Shown one piece after another: positions 40,913 to 49,904 of a stretch of 64,000 nt of DNA. Below the pieces are notes generated by a model. That model ran no database searches. It was not told the origin of the DNA and was given only the letters and a program-made list of their open reading frames with translations. Each line of letters starts with the position of its first letter. Position 1 is the first letter of the stretch. The translations under genes and the position numbers were made by a program. This DNA comes from Cupriavidus oxalaticus (GTDB taxonomy: Bacteria > Pseudomonadota > Gammaproteobacteria > Burkholderiales > Burkholderiaceae), in contig NZ_CP069811.1 of NCBI RefSeq assembly GCF_016894385.1, forward strand, positions 348,501 to 412,500, given 5' to 3'.

Positions 40913-41527
40913 ATGAATTGTTCCCTTCTCCTGCTCGATGCCTTTGCCGCGCACCCCGGCGACCCGGTGTCGCGTGCGCTGTCGGGTGTGCTGGAAAGCG
41001 CCGGCGCCGGTTGCCTGCCACGTTTCGCCCAGTGGCTGGGGTTGCCGCCGGACGAATTCCGGCAGATGCTGGACACCTGTTTCCCCGGTGCGGCAGCAGC
41101 AGGCTGGGCACCTGACGTCCCAGCCGCGGACCCAGGCGCCTTGCCTTGCGAATTTGGCGATCTGGTGGAGATGCTCTGGAGCGGGCGGTCTGCCGGCCAC
41201 GATAGCCAACTGGTGCGTTGGGCAGCGCACGCCCTCGCCTGCGGATGCTTCGGCCGGACGCACCTGTGGCAGGACATGGGATTGTCAGGGCGCGAGGATG
41301 TATCGGGCCTGCTGCGCGCGATGTTCGAGCCGGTGTTCCTTGCCAACACCACGGACATGAAATGGAAGAAGTTCTTCTATCACCGAGTTTGTGAGCGGTT
41401 GGACCTGCATCCCTGCCCGGAGCCTTCCTGCAGTGGCTGCGACCAGTTCGCCAACTGTCATGGACCGGAGCCGGGGCTGGACCAGGCGCAGGCGGTGCCC
41501 ATATTGCCCTCGGCAAAGCGGCCATGA
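40913..41527 (+). CDS. nifQ: NifQ-like molybdenum-handling protein
   Basis: A 204-residue NifQ-family protein. The C-terminal cysteine cluster C-x4-C-x2-C-x5-C is visible in HPCPEPSCSGCDQFANC, which in NifQ binds a Mo-Fe-S cluster that donates molybdenum to FeMo-co synthesis. FGRTHLWQDMGLSGREDVSG and MKWKKFFYHRVCE are also family-like. No nif genes are in this window, so the role may be general molybdenum delivery. No ribosome site is evident before ATG 40913, and the ModE-like box overlaps that region. Confidence 0.85.
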   Translation: MNCSLLLLDAFAAHPGDPVSRALSGVLESAGAGCLPRFAQWLGLPPDEFRQMLDTCFPGAAAAGWAPDVPAADPGALPCEFGDLVEMLWSGRSAGHDSQLVRWAAHALACGCFGRTHLWQDMGLSGREDVSGLLRAMFEPVFLANTTDMKWKKFFYHRVCERLDLHPCPEPSCSGCDQFANCHGPEPGLDQAQAVPILPSAKRP

Positions 41528-41790
41528 GAGGAACAATCCCGGATATGCGATGAACTCCCCCAGGCCGGCGAGCAAGATGGTGCCGGCCCGGGTTCCCCGT
41601 GTGCCCTGAGTCGCTTCGGGCCCCGACGCGGAAGAGATTTCCATCGGCTTCAGGCCTTATACCGCGCGGCCTCCTCCGATCCCTTGGTGGCATTGCCCGC
41701 GCTGTACGAGTGCGCGCCATGCCGTGATGTGGTCGGCAGGGGCGGGCTGGGGGAACCAGACGTCATCGGCTACGGGATGGACTCCGGCGA
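41528..41790. other. Intergenic gap between convergent genes
   Basis: These 263 bases separate the 3' ends of the nifQ-like gene and the small molybdopterin-fold gene. No gene or perfect hairpin terminator was recognised. A short minus-strand hydrophobic stretch (ILLAGLGEFIAYPGLFL) near 41530-41590 may be debris of a membrane protein. Confidence 0.3.
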
Positions 41791-42282
41791 TTAGCGCAAG
41801 GCTGTCTGCCAGTCGCGAACGGCAATCCGGTTGACCGCGATGGCCTGCCTGGGACCCAGGCGCCGATCCTGCAGCGAAATCAACTGCAGGCCTCCCGCCG
41901 TGGCAGGTAGCAGGTCCCCGTCTTGCTCCACCAACAGCATCGCGCCGTTGCCGATATCCGAGTTATACAACTCATGCCAACTGAACAGGCACGCGTAGCC
42001 GTCGCCGGCCATGACGGCAATGACCAGTCGCTTGCACTGGGAGCGCGGCAATGATTGCATGCCCGCCGCGTCAAGCAAGTCGGTCAACAGGACGCCGCGC
42101 AGATGACTGACTGTCCGGATATGGCGGCCGGAGAAGCATTCGATGGTGACGGGTCCCCTATGCGTTCCCGCCAGGTCCAGCAGGTCTTCCCGTTCGTACC
42201 GGCGCCCATGCGGCAGGATGCCATCTATTGAAAGACTGTCGGAATAGTGGTGGATGGCCTGGCTTGTCGAATCAGCTCGCAT
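41791..42282 (-). CDS. Small molybdopterin-oxidoreductase (sulfite oxidase/YedY-fold) domain protein
   Basis: A 163-residue protein matching the C-terminal part of Oxidored_molyb domains: TIECFSGRHIRTVSHLRGVL, LTDLLDAAGMQSL, VIAVMAGDGYACLFSWHELY and LQDRRLGPRQAIAVNRIAVR. It is much shorter than YedY or sulfite oxidase. The Cys in IECFSG occupies the region where the Mo-ligating Cys is found, but the following Asn/Gly pattern is not conserved. AGAGGAA precedes ATG 42282. It may bind pterin or act as a molybdate-responsive accessory; catalysis is doubtful. A ModE-like box lies about 190 bases upstream. Confidence 0.7.
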   Translation of the reverse strand: MRADSTSQAIHHYSDSLSIDGILPHGRRYEREDLLDLAGTHRGPVTIECFSGRHIRTVSHLRGVLLTDLLDAAGMQSLPRSQCKRLVIAVMAGDGYACLFSWHELYNSDIGNGAMLLVEQDGDLLPATAGGLQLISLQDRRLGPRQAIAVNRIAVRDWQTALR

Positions 42283-42356
42283 ATCGCCGTTTCCTCTGGA
42301 TTGGCACTGCGTGCCGCGGCACCAGTGCCCGAGCCACATCGACGACAACGCCGCGC

Positions 42357-42482
42357 CGCCGTGCGCGAAACACTGCGCTCGGTGAGCAGCATGTGTAAAA
42401 CGCGGACCAGATGCGAATCGACCAACTCCCTTGGCATGCCATTGTTCCCGAAGCCCTCTACGTCCCGAACCGTTATATACAT
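42357..42482 (-). pseudogene. LysR-type HTH remnant
   Basis: The minus frame from ATG 42482 reads RELVDSHLVRVLHMLLTERS and VSRTAAR, the first helix-turn-helix half of LysR regulators (LLRVFDALL-ERSVTRAAERL). Similarity ends after about 45 residues in an Arg/Cys-rich run. The rest is missing, probably a truncated regulator that once preceded the molybdopterin-fold gene. Confidence 0.5.
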
Positions 42483-42494
42483 TGTGACATAGCG
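42471..42494. promoter_or_regulatory. Second ModE-like box
   Basis: CGTTATAT (42471-42478) and ACATAGCG (42487-42494) are inverted half-sites around an 8-base spacer, the same geometry as the box at 40886. It overlaps the start of the LysR remnant and is upstream of the molybdopterin-fold gene, its likely target. Confidence 0.55.
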
Positions 42495-42584
42495 GACGGC
42501 GAATGGTCATGTTCGGAATGACATGAAGGTTATCGGTAACGGGTTGGGGATTTCCCAGGGAGCGTCATGCCCGGCCGCCACAGG

Positions 42585-43907
42585 TCATCCGCCGTACCCC
42601 AGCCTGGAACACGATTGCGTCGCAAGGTGTCTCTTGAACCAGCCCACCGTGAGCGTTGCGACGTCTTCCAGCGCCTTGCGGTCTTCGAATCCGCGGCCAT
42701 TGGTTGGGATGATCCTCAACTGCCGCGGGCAATGCATCTGCTCAAACGCAAGATTGTTGATCTGTATGCTCTTTGGATCGCCGCTTGCACTGATCAGCAA
42801 GGCAGGGATCTCGAGGCGCTGCAGGCTGGCGGTACCTGCGAGGTCCAGCCGCCCCGCAACACAGGCCACCGCGCGAAGTTCTGCGGCGCTGCACGCGGCC
42901 GAGCGCAAGACCGCCGCTGCGGCGGTGCCGGTACTAAGCAAGCCGACAGGCAGGTCTGCGCAGGGCGTTCCCGCGTGCAGGAAGCTCAGCGTCTGGTTTA
43001 ACCTTGCCACCAATTCATCGACATCCGACTCGGGCGCGTCGTCGAAGCGGCGGTCGGGCTGCAGGTCCACAAGCACGGTAGCGAATCCATTCGCGCGCAG
43101 CTTGCGTGCCAGGTAATGACTGCGGGCATCGCGGCGTTGCGCGCCACCGGCATGAACCATCACCGCGACCCCGATGGGGTTCGGGGCGGTTTCGAACATT
43201 GCCCGCAGGCAAGTCGTCTGGTACGGAATGAGCATCGCCCTGCTGATTGCCGGCACGCGCGTGTCCGCACCTGGCCGGGCATGGCCCGGGGGTTGCGCCG
43301 GCTGCATCGCCGTCACCTGTCGGACAAAATCGTCGGTGACCAGGCTGAACTCGTGATAGAAATGCGCAAGGTTTTCGATGCAATCCGGGGTATCCAGGCA
43401 GATGACTTCATCCGCCAGCGCGCGGATCCTGTCCAGTCCCGCCCTTGCGGCGATCGGAAGCGCGCAGACGAGCCGGGCGGGCCGCCGCTTGCGCAGGCTG
43501 GAGAGGGCCGCATACATCGTCGCGCCGCTCACCAGGCCGTCATCCACGACAATCACCACCCGACCGCCCGGATCCGCCTGCTTGCGAACCGGCTTGTAAA
43601 CCGCGCGTTGCCTGCGAAGCTGGTCGAACTGGGCGTCACGTTGGCTGTCGGCGTCGCCATGCGCGTTCGCTTCGCCCGTGCACCAGGTCATGCCTGAGTC
43701 GTCCAGTGCCACCCCCGGGACGATGCGGCGCGCCATCACAAGGTCGAATTCGGCGTCCAGCGCGTCGGCGACGACGCGCCCGACTGGCACCCCACCGCGA
43801 GGGATCGCCAGGACCAGGGCGCCGGTTCCCCGATATGCACGCAGAGCCCGCGCCAGTTCCGTTCCGGCATGTTCACGGGTCTGAAAACGTGTTTGATAAG
43901 GGCGCAT
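42585..43907 (-). CDS. Phosphoribosyltransferase-alpha/beta hydrolase fusion protein
   Basis: A 440-residue two-domain protein. Residues 1 to about 215 are a type I phosphoribosyltransferase with ALVLAIPRGGVPVGRVVADA, and the PRPP loop VVIVVDDGLVSGATM. The rest is a dienelactone-hydrolase-like domain (VAVMVHAGGAQRRDARSHYL, VGLLSTGTAAAAVLRSAA, PALLISASGD), in which the usual nucleophile elbow is GTGTA-like and lacks an obvious Ser/Cys in GxSxG. ATG 43907 is chosen because longer frames enter the dehydrogenase gene. It is last in the UspA-dehydrogenase operon. The substrate is unknown. Confidence 0.85.
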   Translation of the reverse strand: MRPYQTRFQTREHAGTELARALRAYRGTGALVLAIPRGGVPVGRVVADALDAEFDLVMARRIVPGVALDDSGMTWCTGEANAHGDADSQRDAQFDQLRRQRAVYKPVRKQADPGGRVVIVVDDGLVSGATMYAALSSLRKRRPARLVCALPIAARAGLDRIRALADEVICLDTPDCIENLAHFYHEFSLVTDDFVRQVTAMQPAQPPGHARPGADTRVPAISRAMLIPYQTTCLRAMFETAPNPIGVAVMVHAGGAQRRDARSHYLARKLRANGFATVLVDLQPDRRFDDAPESDVDELVARLNQTLSFLHAGTPCADLPVGLLSTGTAAAAVLRSAACSAAELRAVACVAGRLDLAGTASLQRLEIPALLISASGDPKSIQINNLAFEQMHCPRQLRIIPTNGRGFEDRKALEDVATLTVGWFKRHLATQSCSRLGYGG

Positions 43908-43923
43908 TGGGAACGGAAGAGAA

Positions 43924-44934
43924 TCAATGATCAATCTGTAGGACCGCGGCACCGGAAATGCGGCCGTCACGCAGATCGGCTAACGCTGCATTGGCCTGCT
44001 CCAGCGGATAGGCGGTGGTGTGTGTATGCAGCAAGGTGCGGGCGGCGACTTCCATCAGCGCGATCCCGTCGGCGCGCGTCAGGTTGGCGACGGAACACAG
44101 GCGTCTTTCTTCCCAAAGCAGCTCGTAAGGCATGCTTGGAATATCGCTCATGTGAATGCCGCCGCAGACAACGGTGCCCCCCTTGTCCACGGCGCGCAGC
44201 GCTTTGGGCACCAGTGCGCCCACCGGTGCGAAAATCAGCGCGGCGTCCAGGAGCGCGGGAGGCTGGTGATCGCTTGAGCCGGCCCAGCAGGCTCCGGTCT
44301 GGTATGCCAGCTGCTGGGCGCCGGTGTCGCCCGCGCGGGTGAACGCGAAGACCTCCCGGCCTTGTGCCACGGCAATCTGCGACACCAGGTGGGCGGCTGC
44401 GCCAAAGCCGTAGATGCCAAGGCGACGTGCATCGGCGGCAGGACCCGCCATGCGCAGCGTCCGGTAGCCGATCAGGCCGGCACAGAGCAGCGGGGCAGCG
44501 TGCTCGTCATCGTAGGCAGGCGGAATCCCGAAGCAATACTTGCTGTCTGCGACAACATACTCGGCGTAGCCGCCATCGCGCGTATAGCCCGTAAAGAGCG
44601 GTGCATCGCAGAGGTTTTCGTGATGACGCAGGCAGTAGCGACAGTGGCCGCAGGTATGGCCAAGCCATGGCACACCCACGCGGTCGCCCGGCCTGAAGGC
44701 GGTGACACCCGCTCCGCAGGCATCCACCCGTCCAACGATCTCGTGTCCGGGGATGAGCGCCGGCTTGGGATGGCGCAGGTCGCCATCGACGATATGCAGG
44801 TCGGTCCGGCATACGCCGCAAGCAGCAACAGCGATGCGTACCTCGCCGGGCCCGGGCTCGGGTACTGGCACGCGCACCAGTGCCAGGGGCTGCCCCGCGC
44901 CCGCATATTGCATGGCTCGCATGGTCTCTGGCAT
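43924..44934 (-). CDS. Zinc-dependent alcohol dehydrogenase
   Basis: A 336-residue medium-chain alcohol dehydrogenase. Catalytic-zinc residues appear in ACGVCRTDLHIVDGDL and PALIPGHEIVGRV. The structural-zinc cysteines are in GHTCGHCRYCLRHHENLC. The NAD fold LGIYGFGAAAHLVSQIAVAQ has GFGAAA in place of the usual GxGxxG. GYTRDGGYAEYVVAD is the typical class signature. It follows uspA by 31 bases and precedes the phosphoribosyltransferase, forming an operon headed by an Fnr-type site, so expression under low oxygen is expected. Confidence 0.93.
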   Translation of the reverse strand: MPETMRAMQYAGAGQPLALVRVPVPEPGPGEVRIAVAACGVCRTDLHIVDGDLRHPKPALIPGHEIVGRVDACGAGVTAFRPGDRVGVPWLGHTCGHCRYCLRHHENLCDAPLFTGYTRDGGYAEYVVADSKYCFGIPPAYDDEHAAPLLCAGLIGYRTLRMAGPAADARRLGIYGFGAAAHLVSQIAVAQGREVFAFTRAGDTGAQQLAYQTGACWAGSSDHQPPALLDAALIFAPVGALVPKALRAVDKGGTVVCGGIHMSDIPSMPYELLWEERRLCSVANLTRADGIALMEVAARTLLHTHTTAYPLEQANAALADLRDGRISGAAVLQIDH

Positions 44935-44965
44935 GGCGAGGTCCTTCTCGGCGCCCGGGCGTGGA

Positions 44966-45421
44966 TCAGCCTTCGATCTCGCTGCGGACCAGCAGCAGGG
45001 GCTTGCTGGTCTGGGACAGAACGCCTTCCGCTACGCTGCCCATCAGCAGGCGCCTGACGCCGCGCCGCCCATGCGTGCCCATGACAATCATGTCGGCATT
45101 CCATTTGTCGGCTTCGACGGCGATGGTCGTGGAGATCCGGCCCGGAGCCACCGGCTTCTCGTCCAGTTGCGCATGGCATCGGATTCCCGCCTGGCTGAGG
45201 CGTGCCGTCGCAGCGTCCAGCGCCTTGCCGCCGTACGAGATTTGCTGGTTCGCCACTTCGCGGGGATCGAAATAGCCCGCCTCAAAGTACACATCGCTGT
45301 CATCGACCACAAATAACGCCTTGACTTCGGCGCCGGTTGCCGCGGCGATGGCGATGGCCTGGCTGAGCGCCAGGTCGGAGGAGTGGCTGCCGTCCACGGC
45401 GAGCAGGATGCGCTGGTACAT
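44966..45421 (-). CDS. Universal stress protein (UspA family)
   Basis: A 151-residue UspA-domain protein. MYQRILLAVDGSHSSDLALS at the start and the ATP-binding IVMGTHGRRGVRRLLMGSVAEGV loop (G-x2-G-x9-G-[ST], shown here as GTHGRRG...GSVAE) are complete, so nucleotide binding is likely. Upstream, TTGAT-ATTG-GTCAA at 45502-45515 is a near-perfect Fnr/Anr site centred about 87 bases from the start codon. First gene of a three-gene operon. Confidence 0.93.
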   Translation of the reverse strand: MYQRILLAVDGSHSSDLALSQAIAIAAATGAEVKALFVVDDSDVYFEAGYFDPREVANQQISYGGKALDAATARLSQAGIRCHAQLDEKPVAPGRISTTIAVEADKWNADMIVMGTHGRRGVRRLLMGSVAEGVLSQTSKPLLLVRSEIEG

Positions 45422-45501
45422 GCGATGCTCCTGTGAGGGGGGACTGCATAGTCCCGTCTGGATTCGATGCGTTCAGCCTAGACGGCGGCGTTGGATGGAG
45501 C

Positions 45502-45515
45502 TTGATATTGGTCAA
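45502..45515 (-). promoter_or_regulatory. Fnr/Anr-type box for the uspA operon
   Basis: TTGATATTGGTCAA matches the Fnr consensus TTGAT-N4-ATCAA with one mismatch. A minus-strand TAGGCT at 45480-45475 as -10 would place the site at about -41, the class II activator position. Confidence 0.7.
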
Positions 45516-45668
45516 ACCAAGGTGTGGCCGCAGCATCGCGGGCAGGCTGGTGCCGTGCCCATGCGCTTGCCAGTTCCCATTCCCGGACGGCTGCGCCCTC
45601 GGTCGGCGCCGCCTGCTGCACCTGTCGTCCAGCGCCGCTGGACACGTCATCGACAGTGCTGGCGATCC

Positions 45669-45682
45669 TTGATCCGGATCAA
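45669..45682 (+). promoter_or_regulatory. Perfect Fnr/Anr box for the beta-CASP nuclease gene
   Basis: TTGATCCGGATCAA matches TTGAT-N4-ATCAA exactly and extends to the 16-bp palindrome CTTGATCCGGATCAAG. TAGACT at 45704-45709 is a plausible -10, giving a start near 45717 and the box centred near -41.5. Between this and the other box, 45516-45668 holds no gene. Confidence 0.8.
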
Positions 45683-45775
45683 GCGTCCAGGGATGCTGTT
45701 TCCTAGACTTGCGGTAATGGCCAGCGTCCCCGTGCCGTCATCGGCTGCCTCGCTCTGGCGTCAAAGGAAACCGCC

Positions 45776-47134
45776 ATGCAACTGCAATTTCTCGGCGCGA
45801 CCGATACGGTCACCGGCTCAAAGTACCTGCTCGATACCGGCCGGCGCCGGATACTGGTCGATTGCGGCCTGTTCCAGGGATACAAGAACCTGCGCCTGCG
45901 CAACTGGGACCCACTGCCGCTGGATCCGGCCAACCTCGACGCCGTGGTGCTGACCCATGCCCACATCGACCACAGCGGCTATTTGCCGCTGTTGGTGCGA
46001 AACGGCTTTCGGGGGAGCGTGTATTGCACGATGGGCACCGCGCAGCTGTGCTGCATCCTGCTGCCGGACTGCGCTCACCTTGCCGAGGAGGACGCTGCCT
46101 ATGCGAATCGCAAGGGATTTTCCCGCCACCGGCCCGCCTTGCCACTCTACACGGGCGCCGACGCTGAACGGTCGCTGCGCCGGCTTCAGCCGACACAGTT
46201 CGGCAAGCGCTTCCAGGTCGTTCCCGGCGTCGAGGCCGAATTCACCCGGGCCGGACATATCATCGGTTCGGCGATTGTCACCTTGTATGCCGGGGGCAAG
46301 CGCATCGTCTTCTCGGGGGATCTGGGGCGGCAGCAGGACATTGTCATGCGCGCGCCGGAAATGGTGCGGCAGGCGGATTACCTGCTGGTGGAGTCAACCT
46401 ACGGTGACCGGCGTCATCCGGACGACGACCCGCTGGACGCCCTTGGCGAGATCGTAAGCCGGACGGTAGGCCGCGGCGGCAGCTTGATCATTCCGGCCTT
46501 CGCTGTCGGGCGCACGCAAAGCTTGCTCTACTGCCTGCACCGCCTGCGCGAGCTCAAGCGCATCCCGGACGTGCCGGTGTACCTCAACAGCCCGATGGCC
46601 ATTGATGCGACCACCATCTTCTCTCTGCATCCGGAAGAATTGCGTATCAGCCGCGAGGCGTGCACCGCTGCCTGCAACCTTGCGACGCCGGTGCAGAGCA
46701 TGGAACAGTCGATCTGGCTGAACCAGGATCACAGCCCGAAAATCATCCTTGCCGGCAGCGGCATGGCGACCGGCGGCCGCGTGGTGCATCATCTTGCTGC
46801 CTACGGGCCGAATCCCCGCAATACCATCCTGCTGTCCGGCTTCCAGGCGGCGGGTACGCGCGGCGCGGCGCTGGCTGCGGGCCGGCGCGAGATCCGCCTG
46901 CATGGCAAGGACATCGCCGTGCGCGCCACCGTGGAGCAAGTGGAGCACCTGTCCGCGCATGCCGACGCTGGCGAGCTCATGACCTGGCTTGGCGGCTTTC
47001 ACCAGGCGCCCCGGTGTACGTTCGTCGTGCATGGCGAGCCGCAGGCGAGCGACGCCCTGCGCCAGCACATCGAGCGGGACCTGCAGTGGACAGTGACCAT
47101 GCCGGAGTACAGGCGGTCATATCCGCTCGATTGA
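45776..47134 (+). CDS. Metallo-beta-lactamase-fold beta-CASP RNA-processing nuclease homologue
   Basis: A 452-residue MBL/beta-CASP/RMMBL protein of the CPSF-73-like bacterial group. The metal motif is H61-x-H63-x-D65-H66 (THAHIDHSG). Others are AGHIIGSAIVTLY, FSGDLGRQQDIVMR and the beta-CASP segments PAFAVGRTQSLLYCLH and IILAGSGMATGGRVVHHLA. The C-terminal RMMBL has HLSAHADAGELMTWL. Activity would be metal-dependent RNA or nucleic-acid phosphodiesterase. The preceding Fnr box predicts induction when oxygen is low, together with the divergent uspA operon. Confidence 0.92.
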   Translation: MQLQFLGATDTVTGSKYLLDTGRRRILVDCGLFQGYKNLRLRNWDPLPLDPANLDAVVLTHAHIDHSGYLPLLVRNGFRGSVYCTMGTAQLCCILLPDCAHLAEEDAAYANRKGFSRHRPALPLYTGADAERSLRRLQPTQFGKRFQVVPGVEAEFTRAGHIIGSAIVTLYAGGKRIVFSGDLGRQQDIVMRAPEMVRQADYLLVESTYGDRRHPDDDPLDALGEIVSRTVGRGGSLIIPAFAVGRTQSLLYCLHRLRELKRIPDVPVYLNSPMAIDATTIFSLHPEELRISREACTAACNLATPVQSMEQSIWLNQDHSPKIILAGSGMATGGRVVHHLAAYGPNPRNTILLSGFQAAGTRGAALAAGRREIRLHGKDIAVRATVEQVEHLSAHADAGELMTWLGGFHQAPRCTFVVHGEPQASDALRQHIERDLQWTVTMPEYRRSYPLD

Positions 47135-47213
47135 TCACGCCGGCACTTGTCGCCGGGGTCGATGCCAGGCTTGCCGTACTCGCCTCGCTTCGATCCCTCC
47201 CCGTGCCATCCAA

Positions 47214-48734
47214 TCACTTCGCGGTGGGCATCGCGAACTCGGCTCCACGAGCCGTATCGTCGGGCCAGCGTTGCATGATGCTCTTCTGGCGGGTGTAGAA
47301 GCGCACGCCTTCCTCGCCATAGGCGTGCATGTCGCCGAACAGCGAACGCTTCCAGCCGCCAAAGCCATGCCACGCCATCGGCACGGGGATCGGTACGTTA
47401 ATGCCCACCATGCCCACTTCGATACGGCGGGCGAACTCGCGGGCAATTTGCCCATCCCGTGTGTAGCAGGCCACGCCGTTTCCGAATTCGTGCCCGTTGA
47501 TCAGCTTCACGGCTTGCGCGAAGTCATCCACTCGCACGCATGACAGCACCGGACCAAAAATCTCTTCCCGATAGATGCGCATGCCGGTTGTCACGTTGTC
47601 AAACAGCGTGCCGCCAGTGAAGAACCCTTGCTCGTGGCCAGGCACCTTGTAGTTGCGGCCATCGACGAGCAGCGTGGCACCTTCTTCCACGCCGAGCGCA
47701 ATGTAGTTCTCGATGCGTTCCAGCGCCTGCCCCGTCACGACCGGGCCCATCTCTGCGTCAGCCTCCATGCCGTTCTTGATGACCAGCTCGCGCGTGCGCG
47801 CTGCGAGCTTCGGCATGATCTTGTCCGCCACGTCGCCCACGAGCACCGCCACCGAGATGGCCATGCAGCGTTCGCCTGCCGAGCCATATGCTGCCCCGAT
47901 CAGTCCGTCGACTGCCTGGTCGATATCCGCGTCGGGCATCACCACCATGTGGTTCTTCGCGCCACCCAGGGCCTGGACCCGCTTGCCGAGCCTGGCGCCG
48001 GTTTCATAGATGTAGTTCGCAATGGGAGTCGACCCGACGAAGCTCACGGCCTTGACATCGTCATGCTGAAGCAGGGCGTCGACGACGGTCTTGTCACCCT
48101 GAACGACGTTGAACACGCCATCGGGAAGTCCTGCCTCCCTGAGGAGGCGGGCCATGAAGAGCGATGCCGATGGGTCGCGCTCGCTTGGCTTCAGGATGAA
48201 GCAGTTGCCCGTGGCGATGGCGACGGGGAACATCCAGCACGGCACCATGCAAGGAAAGTTGAACGGGGTGATGCCCGCGACAACACCCAGCGGCTGGCGC
48301 ATCGTCCAGTTGTCCATGCCGGTCGAAACCTGGTCCGTGAAGTCGCCCTTGAGCAACTGAGGGACGCCGCAGGCAAACTCAATGATGTCGATGCCGCGGC
48401 TGACTTCGCCGGCGGCGTCGCTCAGCACCTTGCCGTGCTCGGCCGTGATGATCGCGGCCAGCTCGTCCTTGTTCCGGTTCATCAGTTCGAGGAACTTCAG
48501 CATGACACGCGCCCGGCGAATGGGCGGGGTATCGGCCCACTTCGGAAACGCGGCAACGGCGGATGCGACGGCGGCATCAACGTCCGCGGCCGTACCCAGT
48601 CGGACCTGGCGCGAAACCGCGCCGGTGGCGGGATTGAACACCGCCTGCGAGCGCGTGCCGTTGCCTTCGTACGGCTCGCCGGAAACAAAATGGATCACAT
48701 CTGCGGGGTCGGTGTACGGCGCAGTCACGGGCAT
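47214..48734 (-). CDS. mmsA: CoA-acylating methylmalonate-semialdehyde dehydrogenase
   Basis: A 506-residue MmsA, converting methylmalonate semialdehyde (or malonate semialdehyde) with CoA and NAD+ to propionyl-CoA (acetyl-CoA), the end of valine and myo-inositol/beta-alanine routes. [52 protein letters not shown], the Cys in [18 protein letters not shown] and [13 protein letters not shown] fit MmsA. The Glu general base of ordinary aldehyde dehydrogenases is replaced by the Asn of [15 protein letters not shown], as expected for this family. It is divergent from a LysR gene, its probable regulator. Confidence 0.95.
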   Translation of the reverse strand: MPVTAPYTDPADVIHFVSGEPYEGNGTRSQAVFNPATGAVSRQVRLGTAADVDAAVASAVAAFPKWADTPPIRRARVMLKFLELMNRNKDELAAIITAEHGKVLSDAAGEVSRGIDIIEFACGVPQLLKGDFTDQVSTGMDNWTMRQPLGVVAGITPFNFPCMVPCWMFPVAIATGNCFILKPSERDPSASLFMARLLREAGLPDGVFNVVQGDKTVVDALLQHDDVKAVSFVGSTPIANYIYETGARLGKRVQALGGAKNHMVVMPDADIDQAVDGLIGAAYGSAGERCMAISVAVLVGDVADKIMPKLAARTRELVIKNGMEADAEMGPVVTGQALERIENYIALGVEEGATLLVDGRNYKVPGHEQGFFTGGTLFDNVTTGMRIYREEIFGPVLSCVRVDDFAQAVKLINGHEFGNGVACYTRDGQIAREFARRIEVGMVGINVPIPVPMAWHGFGGWKRSLFGDMHAYGEEGVRFYTRQKSIMQRWPDDTARGAEFAMPTAK

Positions 48735-48916
48735 CTCCTGTCAGTGCCGGGCGGCGGTTCGGAATGCCCGCCGCGTGGTCGATGCCTGGAGTGTATGGAC
48801 GGCGCAAACCAGAGGGTAGTCCTCCGGCGGTGAACTCATTGTTCAGGAAATTTGGCTACCACCATGTTATAGATATGAAATGTCACGGGATCGATGTGGC
48901 GATTAACGGGGGTTGC

Positions 48917-49882
48917 ATGCGAAAAGACAACGTCGAGGAACTCTGGGAGCACTTGCACTGGCTGGTCGTGCTGCACCAGCAGGGCAGCTTCAGCAAGGCT
49001 GCCGCGCGCCTTGGCGTAAGCAAGGCGTCGATGAGCCAGCACATTGCGGATCTCGAGAAGGCTGCCGGGATTGCGCTGGTTCAGCGGACGACCCGCAGTG
49101 CGACCCTGACCGATGCCGGACGGCAACTGGTCGAATCCATGCGCGGCGCGTTCGAGCAGATCGCAACCGGCTACGCCAATGTGCGCGACCTGGCTGGGGT
49201 GCCAAGAGGTTTCCTTCGCGTGACCGCTCCGGTGGCTTTCTCCAGGCAGCAGCTGGTGCCTCGCCTGCCAGATTTCCTGCGCCGATATCCGCAGATCCAG
49301 CTTGAACTCGATATGTCGGATCGTTTGCGACCGTTGGCCCAGGAGGGCTTTGACATCGCGGTCAGGCATACGTCCGTCCCGCCGGAGACCCATGTGGCAT
49401 GGACGCTCGCGGCAACGCGCGTTGTTCTGGTGGCAAGCCGTGCTTACCTGCGCAGCAGGGGGGCTCCGGAGACGCCGCAAGCGCTGGCCGATCATGCATG
49501 CCTTCACTATCCACGGCTGCAGGGAATGGCCACCTGGACATTCGTCCCTGCGGTTGCCGAGCCCAATGCCACGCACGCTGATCCCGTGACGGTGCCCGTT
49601 GCCGGCCCCTTCGCCGTCAATAACAGCGAAGCCCTGCGCGATGCCGCGATCGAAGGCCTGGGCATCGCCCTCCTTCCGGACTTCAGTGCTCAGTCCGCTT
49701 TGGAAACAGGCCGGCTCGTCGAAATCTTGCCGCAGTGGCGCTCCACCGGCGCATTCGGGGACTGGCTTTACGCCATCCGCCCATACTCCGCCCACGCCTC
49801 ACGGGTGTCGCAGGTATTTGTGGACTATTTGCGAGAGACCTTTTCGCAGGGCTTTACGTCGACGCCTCCCAAACTGATTTGA
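48917..49882 (+). CDS. LysR-family transcriptional regulator
   Basis: A 321-residue LysR regulator of the CrgA/DsdC-like group. The HTH is FSKAAARLGVSKASMSQHIA, DLEKAAGIALVQRTTRSATL follows, and the effector domain starts at LAGVPRGFLRVTAPVAFSRQ. ATG 48917 gives the usual N-terminus, while 48875 and 48764 would add atypical residues. It is divergent from mmsA (182 bp between starts), so mmsA is the likely target. It converges with the iclR gene 22 bases downstream without a visible hairpin terminator. Confidence 0.92.
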   Translation: MRKDNVEELWEHLHWLVVLHQQGSFSKAAARLGVSKASMSQHIADLEKAAGIALVQRTTRSATLTDAGRQLVESMRGAFEQIATGYANVRDLAGVPRGFLRVTAPVAFSRQQLVPRLPDFLRRYPQIQLELDMSDRLRPLAQEGFDIAVRHTSVPPETHVAWTLAATRVVLVASRAYLRSRGAPETPQALADHACLHYPRLQGMATWTFVPAVAEPNATHADPVTVPVAGPFAVNNSEALRDAAIEGLGIALLPDFSAQSALETGRLVEILPQWRSTGAFGDWLYAIRPYSAHASRVSQVFVDYLRETFSQGFTSTPPKLI

Positions 49883-49904
49883 TGGTAACGGCCAGGCCCG
49901 CCCA

